Position numbers and translations under genes: made by a program
Notes under the pieces: generated by a model
Told to the model about the DNA's origin: nothing
Database searches by the model: none
Seen by the model: the letters and a program-made list of their open reading frames with translations, nothing else
Shown: one piece after another, positions 1 through 12,634 of the stretch
How positions within the stretch are numbered: position 1 is the stretch's first letter
How the letters are laid out: the number at the start of each line of letters is the position of its first letter
From: Xestospongia bergquistia
Taxonomy: Eukaryota > Porifera > Demospongiae > Haplosclerida > Petrosiidae
DNA length: 64,000 nucleotides
NCBI GenBank assembly: GCA_963965975.1
Contig: OZ014419.1
Coordinates: forward strand, 186,001-250,000
Direction: 5' to 3'

Positions 1-1766
1 TATAATTTATGCATGTATAATATGATATGTACCTGCTCCAAATGGAACATATGCAAACTTGTTCTTATTAGTCAATTCTGTATCCAGAAATCTATAAACA
101 TGTCATGTTATTGTTATAACATTGGTATGGGAACCTGTCTGGATTGAAAGATTCAGGATCAGTCCAAGGCTCTAGCAATCTATGATTCGTAGTGGGTGAT
201 ACACAGAGTTGATGACCTGGTGGAATGGTATACCCTCCAACATTCTATAAGACTTCATTATTGCTTTTAATAAATGGGGACATTCTCTAACCTGTGGTGT
301 CTTCACCATCCTCATCATAGTCATAATAGGTGGGCGGAGTCTCAGTGTTTCTTTGAGACAACAATCAAGAAATGAGAGATCTTTTAACTGACAATAGACA
401 ATGACATACCACACAAGATGAGCAACTATACCTGCTCAAAATCAAGGGGCGGTAACTTTGATCCACAGACTTCTACTTGTTCCTCATAAGCTCTTGTCTG
501 GTTCATTGTCACATGATAGTCATGTGATCATTTGCACTAACCTGTAGATGCTTATGTCTTGCTAGATAAAATCCAAGCCATGAACTGGTAGAAGATGAGG
601 TATGTTGTCCAGCCATTAACAACCCAATCAACAATCCTGTTATTTCATTATTGCTTAATGGACGATCATTTCTTATAAGAGAGAGAGAGAGATAAGAGTG
701 GAACCAAAATATAGAGGTTCTTTACTTGTAAGTGGTAGTCATGAGATGGTTTAGTACATCATCTTCTTGATCTTGAGTAGGACAAGCACGTCTTTTTTCT
801 ATAACTGACGAGAAAATGGTGACCATTTCTTCTCGAGCTTTGTCTCTCTTTCTACAATGATATGACAAGTACACTACCTAATCAAGTATTACCTAAATGA
901 TGGGAGTGGTAACCATCCTGGCAGTAGCCAAGCAGCATGAGTAAATCCTCCATCAAGATCAATGTACAATTGAGCTACTCTTTTTTCATTTAACAAAGCT
1001 CTTATCTCAGGTCCTAATACAACATAATTATTAATAATTATAATATAATACTCTTTACCATGTAAACATCGGCTAGCTGTGAGAATAATGAGCTCTGATA
1101 AGGCTGTGAATAAATCTGAGAAACATAGTAAATAATAAAGTATACATAACCATTGGGTAATTATAGACCTCTATGACCGGAGTCTCCCCATTGCTTAAAA
1201 TAAGTCTCAGTTTCTTTCTCTATTAGTGGAATATAACGTCGAAACTGAGCTATATTCAATCCATATTTTAGCATTTTCTTCTGCTCCAGAAATATCTGTT
1301 AAAAACATAATTTTATTGCAGTATAAAGTGATGCATACATCGTGAGGGACGTCATAACATACTCCTTTACCAAATACTGGAGTAACCAGTCGAGCGTATA
1401 CCTCCTCTGCATTAAGATCATCATTACGAGAGTTAAAAAATATAGAAGATGAATCTGATCCAATTAAATAAGTGAATGTCTTTCCCATCATTGTGAAACT
1501 GAAAACACTTCCATATTTGGCATAAGCCTTTAATAAGAACTCAATAGGACTTTTACCAAATTCTATAGCACATCCAAGAAATGGCAGTGCTGAAGGAATA
1601 TGAGGTGGAAGATTCTAAGATAACTAAATAGTACAAGTTGTATTTGTTAAAATTATCTCACTTCTGCCATTTTCTTTGTGTTTTTCTTTATGATTATCAA
1701 GAGAGCTGCGGTTGCAGACACCAGAACTACTGCAGTCAGCCATATTGATCCAAAGTAGTCTTCCAT
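1..1766 (-). CDS. CYP51: Sterol 14-alpha-demethylase (CYP51), 3' end cut off by the window edge
   Basis: Cytochrome P450 that removes the 14-alpha-methyl group of lanosterol in sterol synthesis, normally in the ER membrane. About nine exons read in order on the minus strand from ATG at 1766-1764. The N-terminus has a hydrophobic anchor ([17 protein letters not shown]), then [38 protein letters not shown]-type sequence in the B-C region, the CYP51 word [10 protein letters not shown], the helix-I segment [12 protein letters not shown] and the ExxR segment [11 protein letters not shown] with MRMVKTPQ. The last visible exon ends FAYVPFGAG, so the haem-binding cysteine exon lies beyond base 1. All introns seen are short. 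LSS starts 249 bp away on the other strand, so the two steps share one intergenic promoter. The family call is very secure because the CYP51 signature is near identical to vertebrate enzymes; completeness of the 3' end cannot be judged. Confidence 0.95.
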
Positions 1767-2015
1767 TTCTGCAAACTAGAAATCGTCTCATCGAACAATG
1801 TGTAAGCGACAGTCATCGTCATCACTCCATACTCCGTTCATGCTATTGACCAATCAAATTTATTTATCCACATGGATCACCCCATCACCAGATACTAAAG
1901 TTATATATTCATAATAAGTCTTTGACATTAGATAGTGGAAATTTTAACTAAACAACTCTTGTCTGCTTTATTTCTAGGAACTATAAAGAGTCATTTCTCA
2001 CCTATCATCTCTAAA
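1767..2015. promoter_or_regulatory. Shared CYP51/LSS bidirectional promoter with SRE-like and CCAAT motifs
   Basis: This 249-bp stretch is all that separates the CYP51 and LSS start codons. Seen: ATCACCCCAT at 1876-1885, one base away from the vertebrate sterol regulatory element ATCACCCCAC; a weaker match ATCACTCCAT at 1821-1830; and a CCAAT box (GACCAATCA) at about 1848-1856, the kind of NF-Y site that accompanies SREBP sites. Known: SREBP with NF-Y co-regulates sterol genes in vertebrates. That the sites work this way here is inference. A possible 3' splice site (TTTATTTCTAG) near 1977 hints at a 5'-UTR intron on the LSS side. Confidence 0.6.
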
Positions 2016-5000
2016 ATGTCACACCCACCAGCTACCGATCTAAGTGGCTGGAGATTGACAAATGTGAGAGGAAGACAAACATGGAGTTATATCAAAAAAC
2101 AAGATGACAGAGAGAGGGAGTCAAATTTTGTTGAAAAAAGAGCTCTAGGACTTGATACAGTAAATCTTATCTCAACTAACGAACTTGTTATATCTCTTGT
2201 AATACAGGATAATGAGCCCCTCCCATCTCCTAAGACAGCAGCAGAAGCAGCTCATAATGGAATGATATTTTATTCTAAGCTTCAAACAGAAGATGGTCAT
2301 TGGTCTGGAGATTATGGGGGTCCTCTCTTTCTTATGTCAGGTATATCATTAATACTTTGTTAATAATTTATTAATTTAAACATTATTAGGATTAATTATC
2401 GTATGTCATGTGACTAAAACAACTTTAGCTGAGCACCAAAAATTAGAAATGATACGTTATTTAAGAAATGTTCAAAATATAGATGGTGGATGGGGTTTGT
2501 AAGTAAATCAAGTACACAATAAACTATATGATCCACTTTATTGTAGACATATTGCTGGTAATTCAACAGTATTTGGTACAGCACTAAATTATGTATCAAT
2601 GAGACTACTAGGAGTTGATCAAGATGATCCTGATCTGATACGAGCTAGATCATTGCTACATCAATTAGGTCAGATAATACACTAATATATATTATTAATA
2701 ATATTAATAATAGGTGGAGCTGTCTGTATTCCTTCTTGGGGCAAGTTCTGGTTAGCTGTACTTAATGTATATGACTGGAGTGGTATGCATAGTTTATTAC
2801 CAGAACTATGGTATGAGCATGGTGTTATTGAGGTCTGAAACTCATTCCATTTAGGATTCTCCCAACATGGGTTCCAGTCCATCCTTCACGCATGTGGTGT
2901 CATTGTAGACAAGTGTATCTTCCAATGGGCTATTGCTATGCCAATAAAATATCTGCTGAACTAACTCAAGTGGTCCTAGAACTAAGAGAGGTATAAATAG
3001 TTACCAGAACCCCCAAAATAATATTTTGTTATACAGGAGCTATACACTCAGTCATATGATAGTATTAACTGGCCATCTCAAAGAAACAATGTTGCAAAAT
3101 GTGATGTATATACACCACATAGTTGGCTATTGGATCTTAGTTTCTGTAAGTGATAATGATTTACTAATACAATACAGTGTTAATCTAAAAGTATTTTTAG
3201 TATGAACTTTTGACTTTTAGTAACTAAACTTTTTTAAAAGACTAACTACTTATTATTAACTACTTATTATTAACTATTTATTATTAACTATTTATTATTA
3301 ACTACTTACTATTACTAGTGATACTTGATTCATATGAGAAGATTCATAATAACTACTTGAGACAATGGGCTATAAAAGAATGTCTTGATCATATTTGTGC
3401 TGATGATAAGTTCACACATTGTATTAGTATTGGACCAGTAAGTTTATAGATAAAATAATAAATTATAAAATATTTTATTAGATATCTAAAGTCATTCAAA
3501 TGTTAGTAAGATGGTATAATGATGGTCCCAATTCAGATATATTTAAGGAGCATGTCTCACGTATACCAGATTATTTGTGGTAAGTTATAATAAACTCCTA
3601 TTATTATATATTAATAACTTTATATTATTAGGATGAGTATTGATGGAATGAAAATGCAGGTATTTAAAAAGGAATAGATAATATATTATACTATTTATGG
3701 ATACATAGTTCTTATTATGGATGCATAATATTTATAATGGATGTATTGTATTTGTTATGGATGTATAGTCTTGTTATAGGGTACTAACGGCTCTCAACTT
3801 TGGGACACAGCATTTGCGACACAAGCTTTATTAGAGAGTTCTGCAGCTAATGATCCAACATTTCATAAATGTTTAGAAATGGCTCATCATTTCTTTAAAG
3901 AAACACAAGTATTAGACACGCCTACATCTAATAATATTTGATTTATTTATTACAGATACCAGAAAACCCTCCTAATTATAAGAAATACTATCGACAAATG
4001 AATAAAGTGAATAATAAAGTCATAATTGTATTAGTTTTAATTATAATTATAATGATAGGGTGGTTTCCCATTCAGTACTGTAGATTGTGGTTGGATAGTA
4101 TCTGATTGTACTGCTGAAGGACTAAAATCAGTTATGCTGCTACAGGAACAATGTTGGTGAGTATGTCCCTTAATAATAGTTACATTATTATAATAACAGG
4201 TTTATTTCAAACAAGATAAGTGATCAGAGATTATATGAAGCAGTCAATGTAGTAAGTAAAATATCTTCATTGTACAATGATTGGTTTGTTTTTAGTTACT
4301 GAATATGCAAAACAAAAATGGAGGCTTCTCTTCTTATGAGACGAAACGAGGAGGATCTATTCTTGAGTTACTCAATCCTTCAGAAGTTTTTGGTATATCT
4401 CTCCTACCATTAGTATATTAAATGACATATTAATTAGGTGATATTGTGGTAGACTATACTTATGTTGAATGTACATCTGCTGTCTTACAAGCTCTGAAAC
4501 ATTTCTCACATCAGTTTCCAGAACACAGAACTCAAGAAATCCAGTATGTCATGTACGACAATGTAGTGTGGTAAACTCCTATTTAATTAATTCATTAGAC
4601 ACTGTCTAGAAAGGGGTCTGGAATATATAATTAGTATTCAACAAGTTGACGGTTCCTGGGAAGGGTAACTTCATATTATTATTGTTTAATTTGATAGTAT
4701 TATTCTAGGAGTTGGGGTGTTTGTTTTACATATGGTACCTGGTTTGGACTTGAGGCTTTTGCATGTATGAACAGAAGATATGATTTAGGGTGAATATGAT
4801 GTCATTATGATGTCGTTGTAATGTCAGCATTATAGAACTGCTGGTCAAGAAGTTCAAAAAGCTTGTGAGTTTCTATTGCACCGTCAAATGGAAGATGGAG
4901 GTTGGGGAGAAGATTTCTCGGTATTTTATTGTTAATTTAATTAATTTATTTATTGATCATGTAACAGTCATGTGAGAGGAGGTGCTATGTTCAGACAAAG

Positions 5001-5348
5001 AGTTCTCAGTTAGTGAACACGTGTTGGGCACTTCTAGGTCTTATGGCTGTTAGGTTTGTCACACAATATATGACGTTACTATATATTATAATGTCATTAG
5101 ATATCCTGATCGCAAACCAATTATTCAAGGCATCAAGGTATAGAACAAACTATAATAGTCTTGTGATAGTCATGTGATTTGTTCAGGTGATAATGAAGAA
5201 ACAGTTACCTTCAGGTGATTGGCTACAAGAAGACATAAAAGGCGTATTCAATAAAACATGTGCTATAACTTATACTAGTTATCGTAATGTGTTTCCTATA
5301 TGGACTTTGGGGAGATTTGCTAGACTATATCCAGATATTGAAATATGA
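2016..5348 (+). CDS. LSS: Lanosterol synthase (oxidosqualene cyclase)
   Basis: Cyclises 2,3-oxidosqualene to lanosterol, the step before CYP51. The ATG at 2016 ([14 protein letters not shown]) is preferred; the frame stays open upstream but without an ATG. About twenty short exons can be followed. Landmarks are the QW-type repeats [31 protein letters not shown] and DGGWGEDF, the catalytic motif WIVSDCTAE with its proton-donating Asp (DCTAE at 4104-4118), YETKRGG, NPSEVFGD and YTYVECTSA. The C-terminus is [20 protein letters not shown] followed by a short tail ending in TGA at 5348. Length is close to the usual 730 residues. It diverges from CYP51 and converges on the MORN2-like gene with 17 bp between stop codons. 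Introns contain small tandem repeats (about 3241-3315 and 3690-3775). The orthology call is very secure. Confidence 0.96.
3241..3315. repeat. 15-bp tandem repeat in an LSS intron
   Basis: About five imperfect copies of a unit reading ACTAYTTATTATTA lie inside an LSS intron just before the exon encoding [13 protein letters not shown] second, looser array of a roughly 25-bp TTATGGATGYATA unit lies at about 3690-3775 in the next introns. Both are intronic and frame-neutral. Confidence 0.7.
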
Positions 5349-5365
5349 AATAATTAATAAATAAA

Positions 5366-6205
5366 TTATTTTATTTTTAGTCTCAATCCGATGGCAGATT
5401 TGGCCAAAAATTCACCACTCCATGTTTTGCCTTCAGTGTCAATATAGTCACCTTTCCCTGTCATTCTGTAAAAGACACAAAAATAATAATAATAATAATT
5501 ACAGAGAAAACAAACTTGTTATGTTCAAAATTTCCACAATATTTAGAGCCATCTGACCATGTGTAAATACCAACTCCATGATACTCATTGTTGATAAATT
5601 CCCCCTGTAATTATAATAAAATGAGAGACACATTTGATCATCAAACTAACTTTATACGATGATCCTGATGGATGTTCCATACAACCTGTACATTTTGTAC
5701 ATGTAGTAATGATATAATACATGTCAACAAACCTTGCCCACTCATTTTATCAGCTTGCCATTGACCAGAATATATTACTCCATTAGACAACGTATGAGTT
5801 CCTTTACCATGACGCTCAATTACATTACTGCTATTATAAATATACTCTCCATCTAATAAATGTATTCATGTAATATCACTAACTCTACTTATTTTTTGCT
5901 AGATAAACAACTATATTATTTTAGTAAACGTTATACCATATCTTTCTCCATTAGCAAACATAAATACACCAGAATGTATTTCTCTGGATGATTCTATGAT
6001 TTGATAACAAATATCATAATAATAATCTACACAAAAAAACAGACCTTGTTGTGCACTCTTCTTTCCTTTACCTAATATTAATAAAATATTAATAAAGCAC
6101 ACAATTATTCATCTTACCTGGCATACTAGGGTATGTTGTTGATTGGTAGTTATGGTAACTAGTATACTGATACCACACCCATGGTAAGATGTAATGAATA
6201 TTCAT
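5366..6205 (-). CDS. MORN2: MORN-repeat protein, MORN2-like
   Basis: A small protein built of MORN repeats, beta-hairpin units often found in membrane-associated, ciliary and acrosomal proteins. Six exons read on the minus strand. The ATG at 6205 gives MNIHYILPWVWYQYTSYH, then PGKGKKSAQQ, then MORN units around GVFMFANGERYDGEY, GTHTLSNGVIYSGQW, GIYTWSDGSKYCGNF and GDYIDTEGKTWSGEF. The C-terminus AIGLRLKIK resembles the vertebrate MORN2 ending in its LKLKL-type tail, which is the main reason for the MORN2 call. The stop (TAA) is 17 bp from the LSS stop. The first exon before PGKGK is the least certain part; translation could start at the Met just before PGKGK. Confidence 0.75.
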
Positions 6206-7495
6206 GAGAGGCCAATGCGAGCCCTATTTTTTTACAAAGTAAAAGGTAAACTATTGACATATTATATGTTAATTCTTGGTCTATATATATTGATATCTAT
6301 TGTAGTATATATACATTTAATATATCTACCAGTGAAACTATCTACAGTCATCACATTCTATCATGTTTCTATGTGTTGTAGATAGTTGGCAGTGAGAGCA
6401 TTCATTCAAGACATTTAGTATTTACTGTAATTTTGTGTTGATGATCACAATTCAGTGTAATACCACCTTACCTAGTTGTTATAATACTTCCCATCCTTCT
6501 TTTGTCATGTAATCCTGTATGTTAGTTATATTGAAGTCAATTATTTCATCTGGTAATTTCTTTTTAATTTATCTTCAGTCTTAACGCATTCAGTGGTACA
6601 ATGTCATGATGCTTATTATTAATGGTCATCTGTAATCACAATGGCCATTTCATTAATTTCTGATGGAAACATTGATGTCTTTAATCATATGTCAACATAA
6701 GTCTCCCAATATCTCTAACTTCTATAATTTATAGTTCTATTTTTATTAGTTATTGTCGTTCTTTATTTAGTAGCAGTTTGTCTGAGACCATTTTTAATCT
6801 CGACTGGCTCTTTAGTTGCTTTTTAATCTGGCCTTTTATCATAAGATTCTGAAGAACAATCTTTTTTCTTGTCAGCATTTATAAATAAACAACATGACCT
6901 CCTAGTTTATTTGTGATAATTGTATTTAATTGATGTAACATATATTTTATTTCTTTGCAGTTCTTCATGAAATTATTCTCCTTTGACTTTAATAATGGTA
7001 ACAAGAACAGTATTAAGACTAACAAGAACAGGAGTAAGTAGAACCTCTTCCTCCTGTTGCTGATGAAGATGTAACAACAGATGAAGCATTTATAGAGGAA
7101 CAATTGGTAAAACTTGAACAATTAGCAGAGTATCCTCTAGACCCAGAAGGAAGGGTTTGGAAAAGAAAATGTCATTAGGTTCAAACATTCATGACATTGA
7201 GAAAGTTAAAGAATGGATCATCATGGTAGTGCATTATCAGCTCCAGAGATTAAAGGAGGACCAGTTAATGAAGTTAATTGAAATTCAAGGATATTGAAGA
7301 TCACAAAAGATTTACTTACTGTATATAAGATTGTTTCTTTCTTTGTGGTGACTATAAAATTAATCAATGATAGTAGTGTTCTAGCTTGCTTACAAGTTTT
7401 ATTCTTAGCTCTTAAAAATATAGCTTTAATTTGAAAGTCGTTGACCGTTGCTAGTGCACAAGTACCGTTAATGATATTCATAGCGCTAGACAGCT
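6206..7495. other. Gene-poor interval, no gene confidently seen
   Basis: AT-rich sequence between MORN2 and the first dispersed repeat. Two short stretches look faintly coding: minus strand near 6480-6530 (DYMTKEGWEVL then stop) and plus strand about 7041-7180 (open frame with VADEDVTTDEAFIEEQLV and LEQLAEYPLDPEGRVWKRK). Neither could be joined to other exons or assigned to a family, so they are most likely remnants. Confidence 0.5.
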
Positions 7496-7932
7496 CGCCC
7501 CACAAGAGCATGAAGACAAAATCTGACGTACATATATAAAGAAACTGAAACAGTCATGAGTGCCAGTGTGTTGTGGGCCAGCGTTCTGCAATGCATCAGA
7601 CCTCTGAGATGGTTACCAGCATACTCTACGGAGTATCCGAAAGGCCGACTAGGATAGGGCTGGTAGTCTCCCTTTAAACGAGATGAGGCTGGTGTATTTG
7701 TGGTTCCCGGTTCCTGAATGCGAAATTCCCTAAGAGCTGGAATCCCGTACGGCTGGTTTTAAGTTAGGGCGACGCTCCAGCCAGGATTACCTCGCGAAGA
7801 CGAGGGTTACCAAGCCAGGTGGCGGTCCCAGCTAGCAATAGCAGGGAATCCTGGAGCCTAAGTGGAAGCCTGATTGGGTGAGCGAGTAGGAATCGTTTGG
7901 GCAACACACAAGGGTTTTTTTTTTCTAAATTA
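7496..7932 (+). repeat. Unclassified 437-bp dispersed repeat, copy 1
   Basis: This unit is markedly more GC-rich than its surroundings and recurs in the same orientation at 28665-29101 with the same length and only about 15-20 differences. It starts at CGCCCCACAAGAGCATGAAG, has a TATA-like ACATATATAAAG about 40 bp in, and ends in a T run followed by CTAAATTA. Short stem-forming segments are visible, for example CCTCG-CGAAGA-CGAGG. No protein frame of note, no rRNA or tRNA recognised, and no clear terminal inverted repeats. The T run could be a Pol III terminator or an inverted poly(A) tail. It could be a SINE-like element, a solo LTR or a structured RNA gene family. Confidence 0.8.
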
Positions 7933-8085
7933 TAATTCTATTTAATTATAATTATTATTTTAAAGTATTTAAGGAATATTCAATAAGAGTATTTAGGAGG
8001 TGAATGGTTTTACACTTCATTAGTATTTTCTTATATATTTCAATGGAAATATTATAATTTCTAAAATGTGATTTTATATTTTATA

Positions 8086-11000
8086 CTAGTGATAAGATAA
8101 CAGATTAGAAATACATGATGAAAACTCTGAGAGCAATTTCTTTCTTGATAAAAGTTGATGCTAGACAATTTCCATTAAAATTAATTATAATTGTTATCAA
8201 TTAATATAACTTACTTCATTATTTTGAACAAGTTGTCTCACTTTCCATGCCAAACTTGGTGTAGTTTGTTCATTCTATTATTATTAGAATATTAAATCAT
8301 ATTAATTGTAATTACTTTTCTTGTTGTATTGTGACTAAGAGATGAATCATTCATAAATTCATCAACTTCAATATCAGTAAGATCAAAAGTTGTTTGAGCA
8401 ATTTGCCGAGCACGTTCAGAAATGTCATCTTTACGTAGTGAGCCCTCTTGTTTACGTGAAGAAGATGAAGCTTTAACTTGTTTCTCTTGTTGTAAACTAG
8501 AGAGTTCTCGTGCTAGATCCTATCAAAAACACAATGGAAAATATAATATAATAATGAAATATCCACCATGACAAATTCTTGATAATTTAGGACTGTCCTC
8601 TCAGCAATATCAGTCCTTCTTTCAAGCTCCAACAATGCAATCTGGTTTTCTCTCTTAATTTCTCCTTCTTTTTTTTCTCCTGATCTCTTTGTCAAAATAA
8701 GTTGTTGTGTTTTCTTTCTACATTCATCCTGAACCAGAGTTAACTGATGAGACTACAACAGACACACATCAAATCCACTTCATATACTATAGACATACAG
8801 TATTGTCTAAGTCTTGTTGACATCTTGAAAATGTCTCAAGTAATCTTTGCTTCTCTTTAGCATGTTGCTCAGATTGAGATTTGATAGATGAGATCTACAT
8901 AAAATTATTATTATAGTAGATAACATAATTATGATCATTATCTTACTCGGTGTTTATAATGTTCTAGAGACTCCTGAAGTGATGTAACTTGATCAGTAAG
9001 ACAGATCTAACAAAATAATGACATAATACACCACATCACTAGATTAACATACTATCTTCTCTTTGTCCAAGTTAGTTCTCTCTTCTAGCGACATGAGTTT
9101 CTTTTTCTGGTCAGCGATGAGTTGTCTCTTTTGTTTGAGATCTCTCTCCATGTTAGACACACTACAAGATACATACAAGTGATTACTATCACAAATATGT
9201 ACTGACCGATCCTGTAATGTGTCCTTCTCCTTGTCTTTAGCTACAAGATCAGTTTGCAATGACTTTAATTGCTCAGATAAACTGCCACATTTTTCACTAA
9301 GAATCTGTACATTTATACAACATATAAATTTAGTAATAACAACAGACAAAACACTTACTTTCTTTTCTTCTTTTAGTTTTTTATTTTCTCCTTCAAAATT
9401 AGCTCTTTTCTCTTGTTCTGCTAATGCTTTCAGACCAATTGACTCTAGACCAGTACATCGTCCTTGTAATTCAATACGAGTGGTCTCAAGTGACTTGAGT
9501 TCTGCTCTCAACTCCTAATTATAATAATAACTTTAAATAACTAGTTGATTATAAAGTGTTTCTGACTTGTATTGTAGTTTTATTTGATGATAATTTCTCT
9601 TGTAATGGCTTTATTTCTCTCTCAACTTTAAACTTATCTCGTTGACATTCATCAAGTAATTGTGTCAGAGATCGTTTAGCCATTGTCAATACACTCACCT
9701 ACAATAAATAATTATATTATAATGACATCAATAATAATGTTAGTACTTGTCGAGTTAATGTTTTCAGTCTCTGTTGACAGGTCTTCAATTGTACAAACCA
9801 TTTACATTTGTGGGTGGAGTCTCGTTGATATATCTTTTGACTTTCTTTTTTACTGGAGGTTTCAACTTGATGTGGTAGCAATGTATCATTTTTCTTATGT
9901 AACTGGGAAGACTGGTTTGGCTTTTCGGTATAACTTGATTGACAGGTACATTTTATTGGTTCATGAAGTGTTTGGTTTAGTCTTCGGACATTGTCTAATG
10001 CTTGAGTCATTTGATTATATCGTGCTATCATTTCAGTATCTGAATGTCGACGTGTATGGCTTCTTGTGGGAAGTGGAGGAGAATTGAACAAAGAGGAAGT
10101 TGAAGTACAAACCATATCTGTTTCCATGGAAACACATTCAGGAAGGAGTTCTACTTGAATTGCTGAGTCAATTTTTGGTATATAGTCAGTATTTGTAGAT
10201 GTTGTAGTGAATTTTGAGAGTTGATCTTTTTCCCATTGATGTTGTAAATCGATAATTGTTTGTTGAAGATCACCAGCTTCTTTACGTAATTTATAACACT
10301 CTTTTGTCAATATTCTATAATAAGATAACATTTTAATGCACTATAACATTACTTATTTATTTACTTGTTTTGATCTGTTAGTTTCACATTTTCTTCATTC
10401 AACAAAGCTTGTTCACATTCCAATGTTTTGAATTTTTCTTGTTCCAAAGATGTACAAGATACTGCAGTATCTAATTCTGTTATTTTTGTCTCTAATACTA
10501 CAACACAATATTTTATATCATAACAAATTGTTATCATTACTGTTCCTTTCTTGTTGTAAACATCCTCTAAGTTCACTTATAGTAGATTTTTGTTGAGCAC
10601 ATAATACACTCAATCTGCCAACTTCTTCTTCAGCTATAATCCTAATAGTAATAAGAATTAATTAATGTTATAATGAGAGGGACATACTTATCTATTTCTA
10701 ACTGTTGACACTTGCTCTTATATTGTGTCAATTCATTCCACACACTGTCTGTATTTTCATGTTTCAAACACCGTCCAGCTCGTCTATCTTTACAAGTAGG
10801 TGAGGGGTGTGGTCTTCTAGATACTGGGCTAGAGAAGGGGGTGGAGCCATATGTTCATGTGACCCACATGACACTCACCTATTGTTGGTGTCATATGTTT
10901 TCAGTTGTTGAAGAACTAACGTATGACTCTCTTTTAATGCCTTCATTCTCTCTAGTCTCTTGTCATGTTTCTCTCTCACACACACTATTTCTTCATTCTA

Positions 11001-12547
11001 CATACATTATATTATCATGTCAAATATAATGTAGTTACCTTGGCTTTCATTTGAGTCTGTAATTCAAACAGTTCTCTTTCTGTTTTCTCCAGTAGCTCCT
11101 GAAGATTTTTAAACTGATCTTTAACATTAGGACCAGCAGAACAATACTATATCAGAAAATAAGGTTAATAAAATCTTTGTCTTATGAGGGGTACCTTCAT
11201 GCTCTCATGAAGACGAGACTCTGCCAGTGTTAGCAATCGTCGTGTCTCCTTTAACTCTCTGTACAGTTATGATGTCATAATGATGTCATATAATGTAACA
11301 TACATTTGATTAGCTTCAAGTTGTTGACTCAATATCATCACTTCATTATTAAGACTAGTCTTTTCTTCAGTCAATAAGTCCATTTCATTTTGTACTAACT
11401 TCATCTCCTAATATAATACAATATAATGTATTTATTAATTTAAGAAATGACCTCTTTATATTTCATTTTTAACTGCTCTTCTCTCTTTCTTGTCTTCTCT
11501 TCTAACTGTTTTTTTAAACATTGATTTTCTTTTAAAATTGTTGAGCACTAAATCAACCAACAGTTACATTAAATTAATCAACAGTTACATTAAATAATAC
11601 ATTAATGATATTTATATACCTCAATAGCTTGTTGTGTCTCTAGTTGCTGTGTATATTATTATAAAGAGATTGTATTTTAATAATAGAGGATTACTTTAAT
11701 TTGCTGAGTCAGCTCTTCTTTCTCAGTAACTAGCTGTGACTTCACTTCTGTAAGACTCTTCACTTCTTGTTCAAGACATCCTGATCGCCGTAGCAACACT
11801 ATATAAATATAAACATAATTATTTCATAATTTGATAATTAGTAGGGACTGACCTTCAACAGCTTTCAAATGTTGTTGTAGTTCATTCTTCTTGTCTATTA
11901 GTCTAGACTTGAGTTGACCAATTTCTTCAGATGCCTAATAAAGTATAGTTTACTGAAATATACTGAAATGTTCAATATTTTATTACATGAGTGAGTTGAT
12001 CAGAATGTTCTTGAACTCTCTCATTTTCAAGTTTTAACTTCTTGTCAATCTGGTTTTTATCAGACGTCAACTTTTGCAATTGAATCTCAAGACCAGCAAT
12101 AGTTTGGGACTGATGATCTAACTCCTACAAATTAAAGACATACCCATAACCAAATAAGGACATATACATGGACACATATTCAGTAGCATTATAAGGCTAT
12201 ACATCCATACAACAATATGTATCCATTGCTGTACCTCACGTAAGACTTCAATTTCTGCTTCTTTGTCTTTAAGTGTTAATTGAAGTTCTTCCTGTTCTTG
12301 CTCTCTTTTAATTTTTTCTCTAAAATATATATACTTACAAATCCACCCACACAATATTACCTAGTGATTACAAGACTAATGGCTTCTGTCACATCAGGAG
12401 ATTCTTTCTGTAGCTGTTTCCATAGTGACCAGACAAAGTCTTTATCAGCCTATGTTAATACAATACTCACTTATAGCAATAATATAATCATATTACCTTA
12501 CAACGAGCTAACTCTTCTTGTAACTTAAACACTTCATCTGCAGACAT
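8086..12547 (-). CDS. CNTLN: Centlein, centriolar coiled-coil protein
   Basis: A long coiled-coil protein. Vertebrate centlein links centriole proteins (C-Nap1, Cep68) and supports centrosome cohesion. About twenty-five short exons on the minus strand. The diagnostic part is the N-terminus: after MSADEVFKLQ comes EELARCKADKDFVWSLWKQL, then SPDVTEAISLVI and REKIKREQEQ, closely matching vertebrate centlein (ELALCQADKEFVWSLWKRL). The rest is heptad-rich, with a low-complexity linker (MVCTSTSSLFNSPPLPTRSH) in the exon at about 9750-10330. The C-terminal exons read SSSRKQEGSLRKDDISERAR and SLAWKVRQLVQNNE, then a proposed last exon ending at the stop 8086-8088. That final exon is a splice prediction. 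Start codons of CNTLN and LIG4 are 87 bp apart. Confidence 0.85.
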
Positions 12548-12634
12548 CTTCACTTCAAAATTGCCGCCATAGCCACACCCCAACGCTATTGTTTAATTTA
12601 ATGGGCGTGGCTAGTGCTTGCAAACATAATTTTA
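12548..12634. promoter_or_regulatory. CNTLN/LIG4 bidirectional promoter with a LIG4 upstream ORF
   Basis: Only 87 bp separate the two start codons. On the plus strand an ATG at 12601 opens a 15-codon frame ([15 protein letters not shown]) that stops at 12648, overlapping the LIG4 start at 12635 in another frame. If transcription begins before 12601 this would act as an inhibitory uORF. No canonical TATA box is seen. Confidence 0.5.

Noticed and set aside
1935-2015. N-terminal extension of LSS beyond ATG 2016
   Set aside because: The frame is open but lacks an ATG, contains a probable 3' splice site and has no similarity to LSS proteins.
7041-7180. Plus-strand frame with DEDVTTDEAFIEEQL and EYPLDPEGRVWKRK
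   Set aside because: It looks coding but is only about 45 codons, is bounded by stops without clear splice partners, and was not recognised; possibly a remnant exon.
7496-7932. Possible rRNA, tRNA or 5S gene because of GC content and hairpins
   Set aside because: No tRNA cloverleaf, no convincing internal A and B boxes and no rRNA core sequence recognised; left as an unclassified repeat.
9219-10087. Open frames on the plus strand across CNTLN exons
   Set aside because: They are antisense to coiled-coil exons with canonical splice sites on the minus strand.
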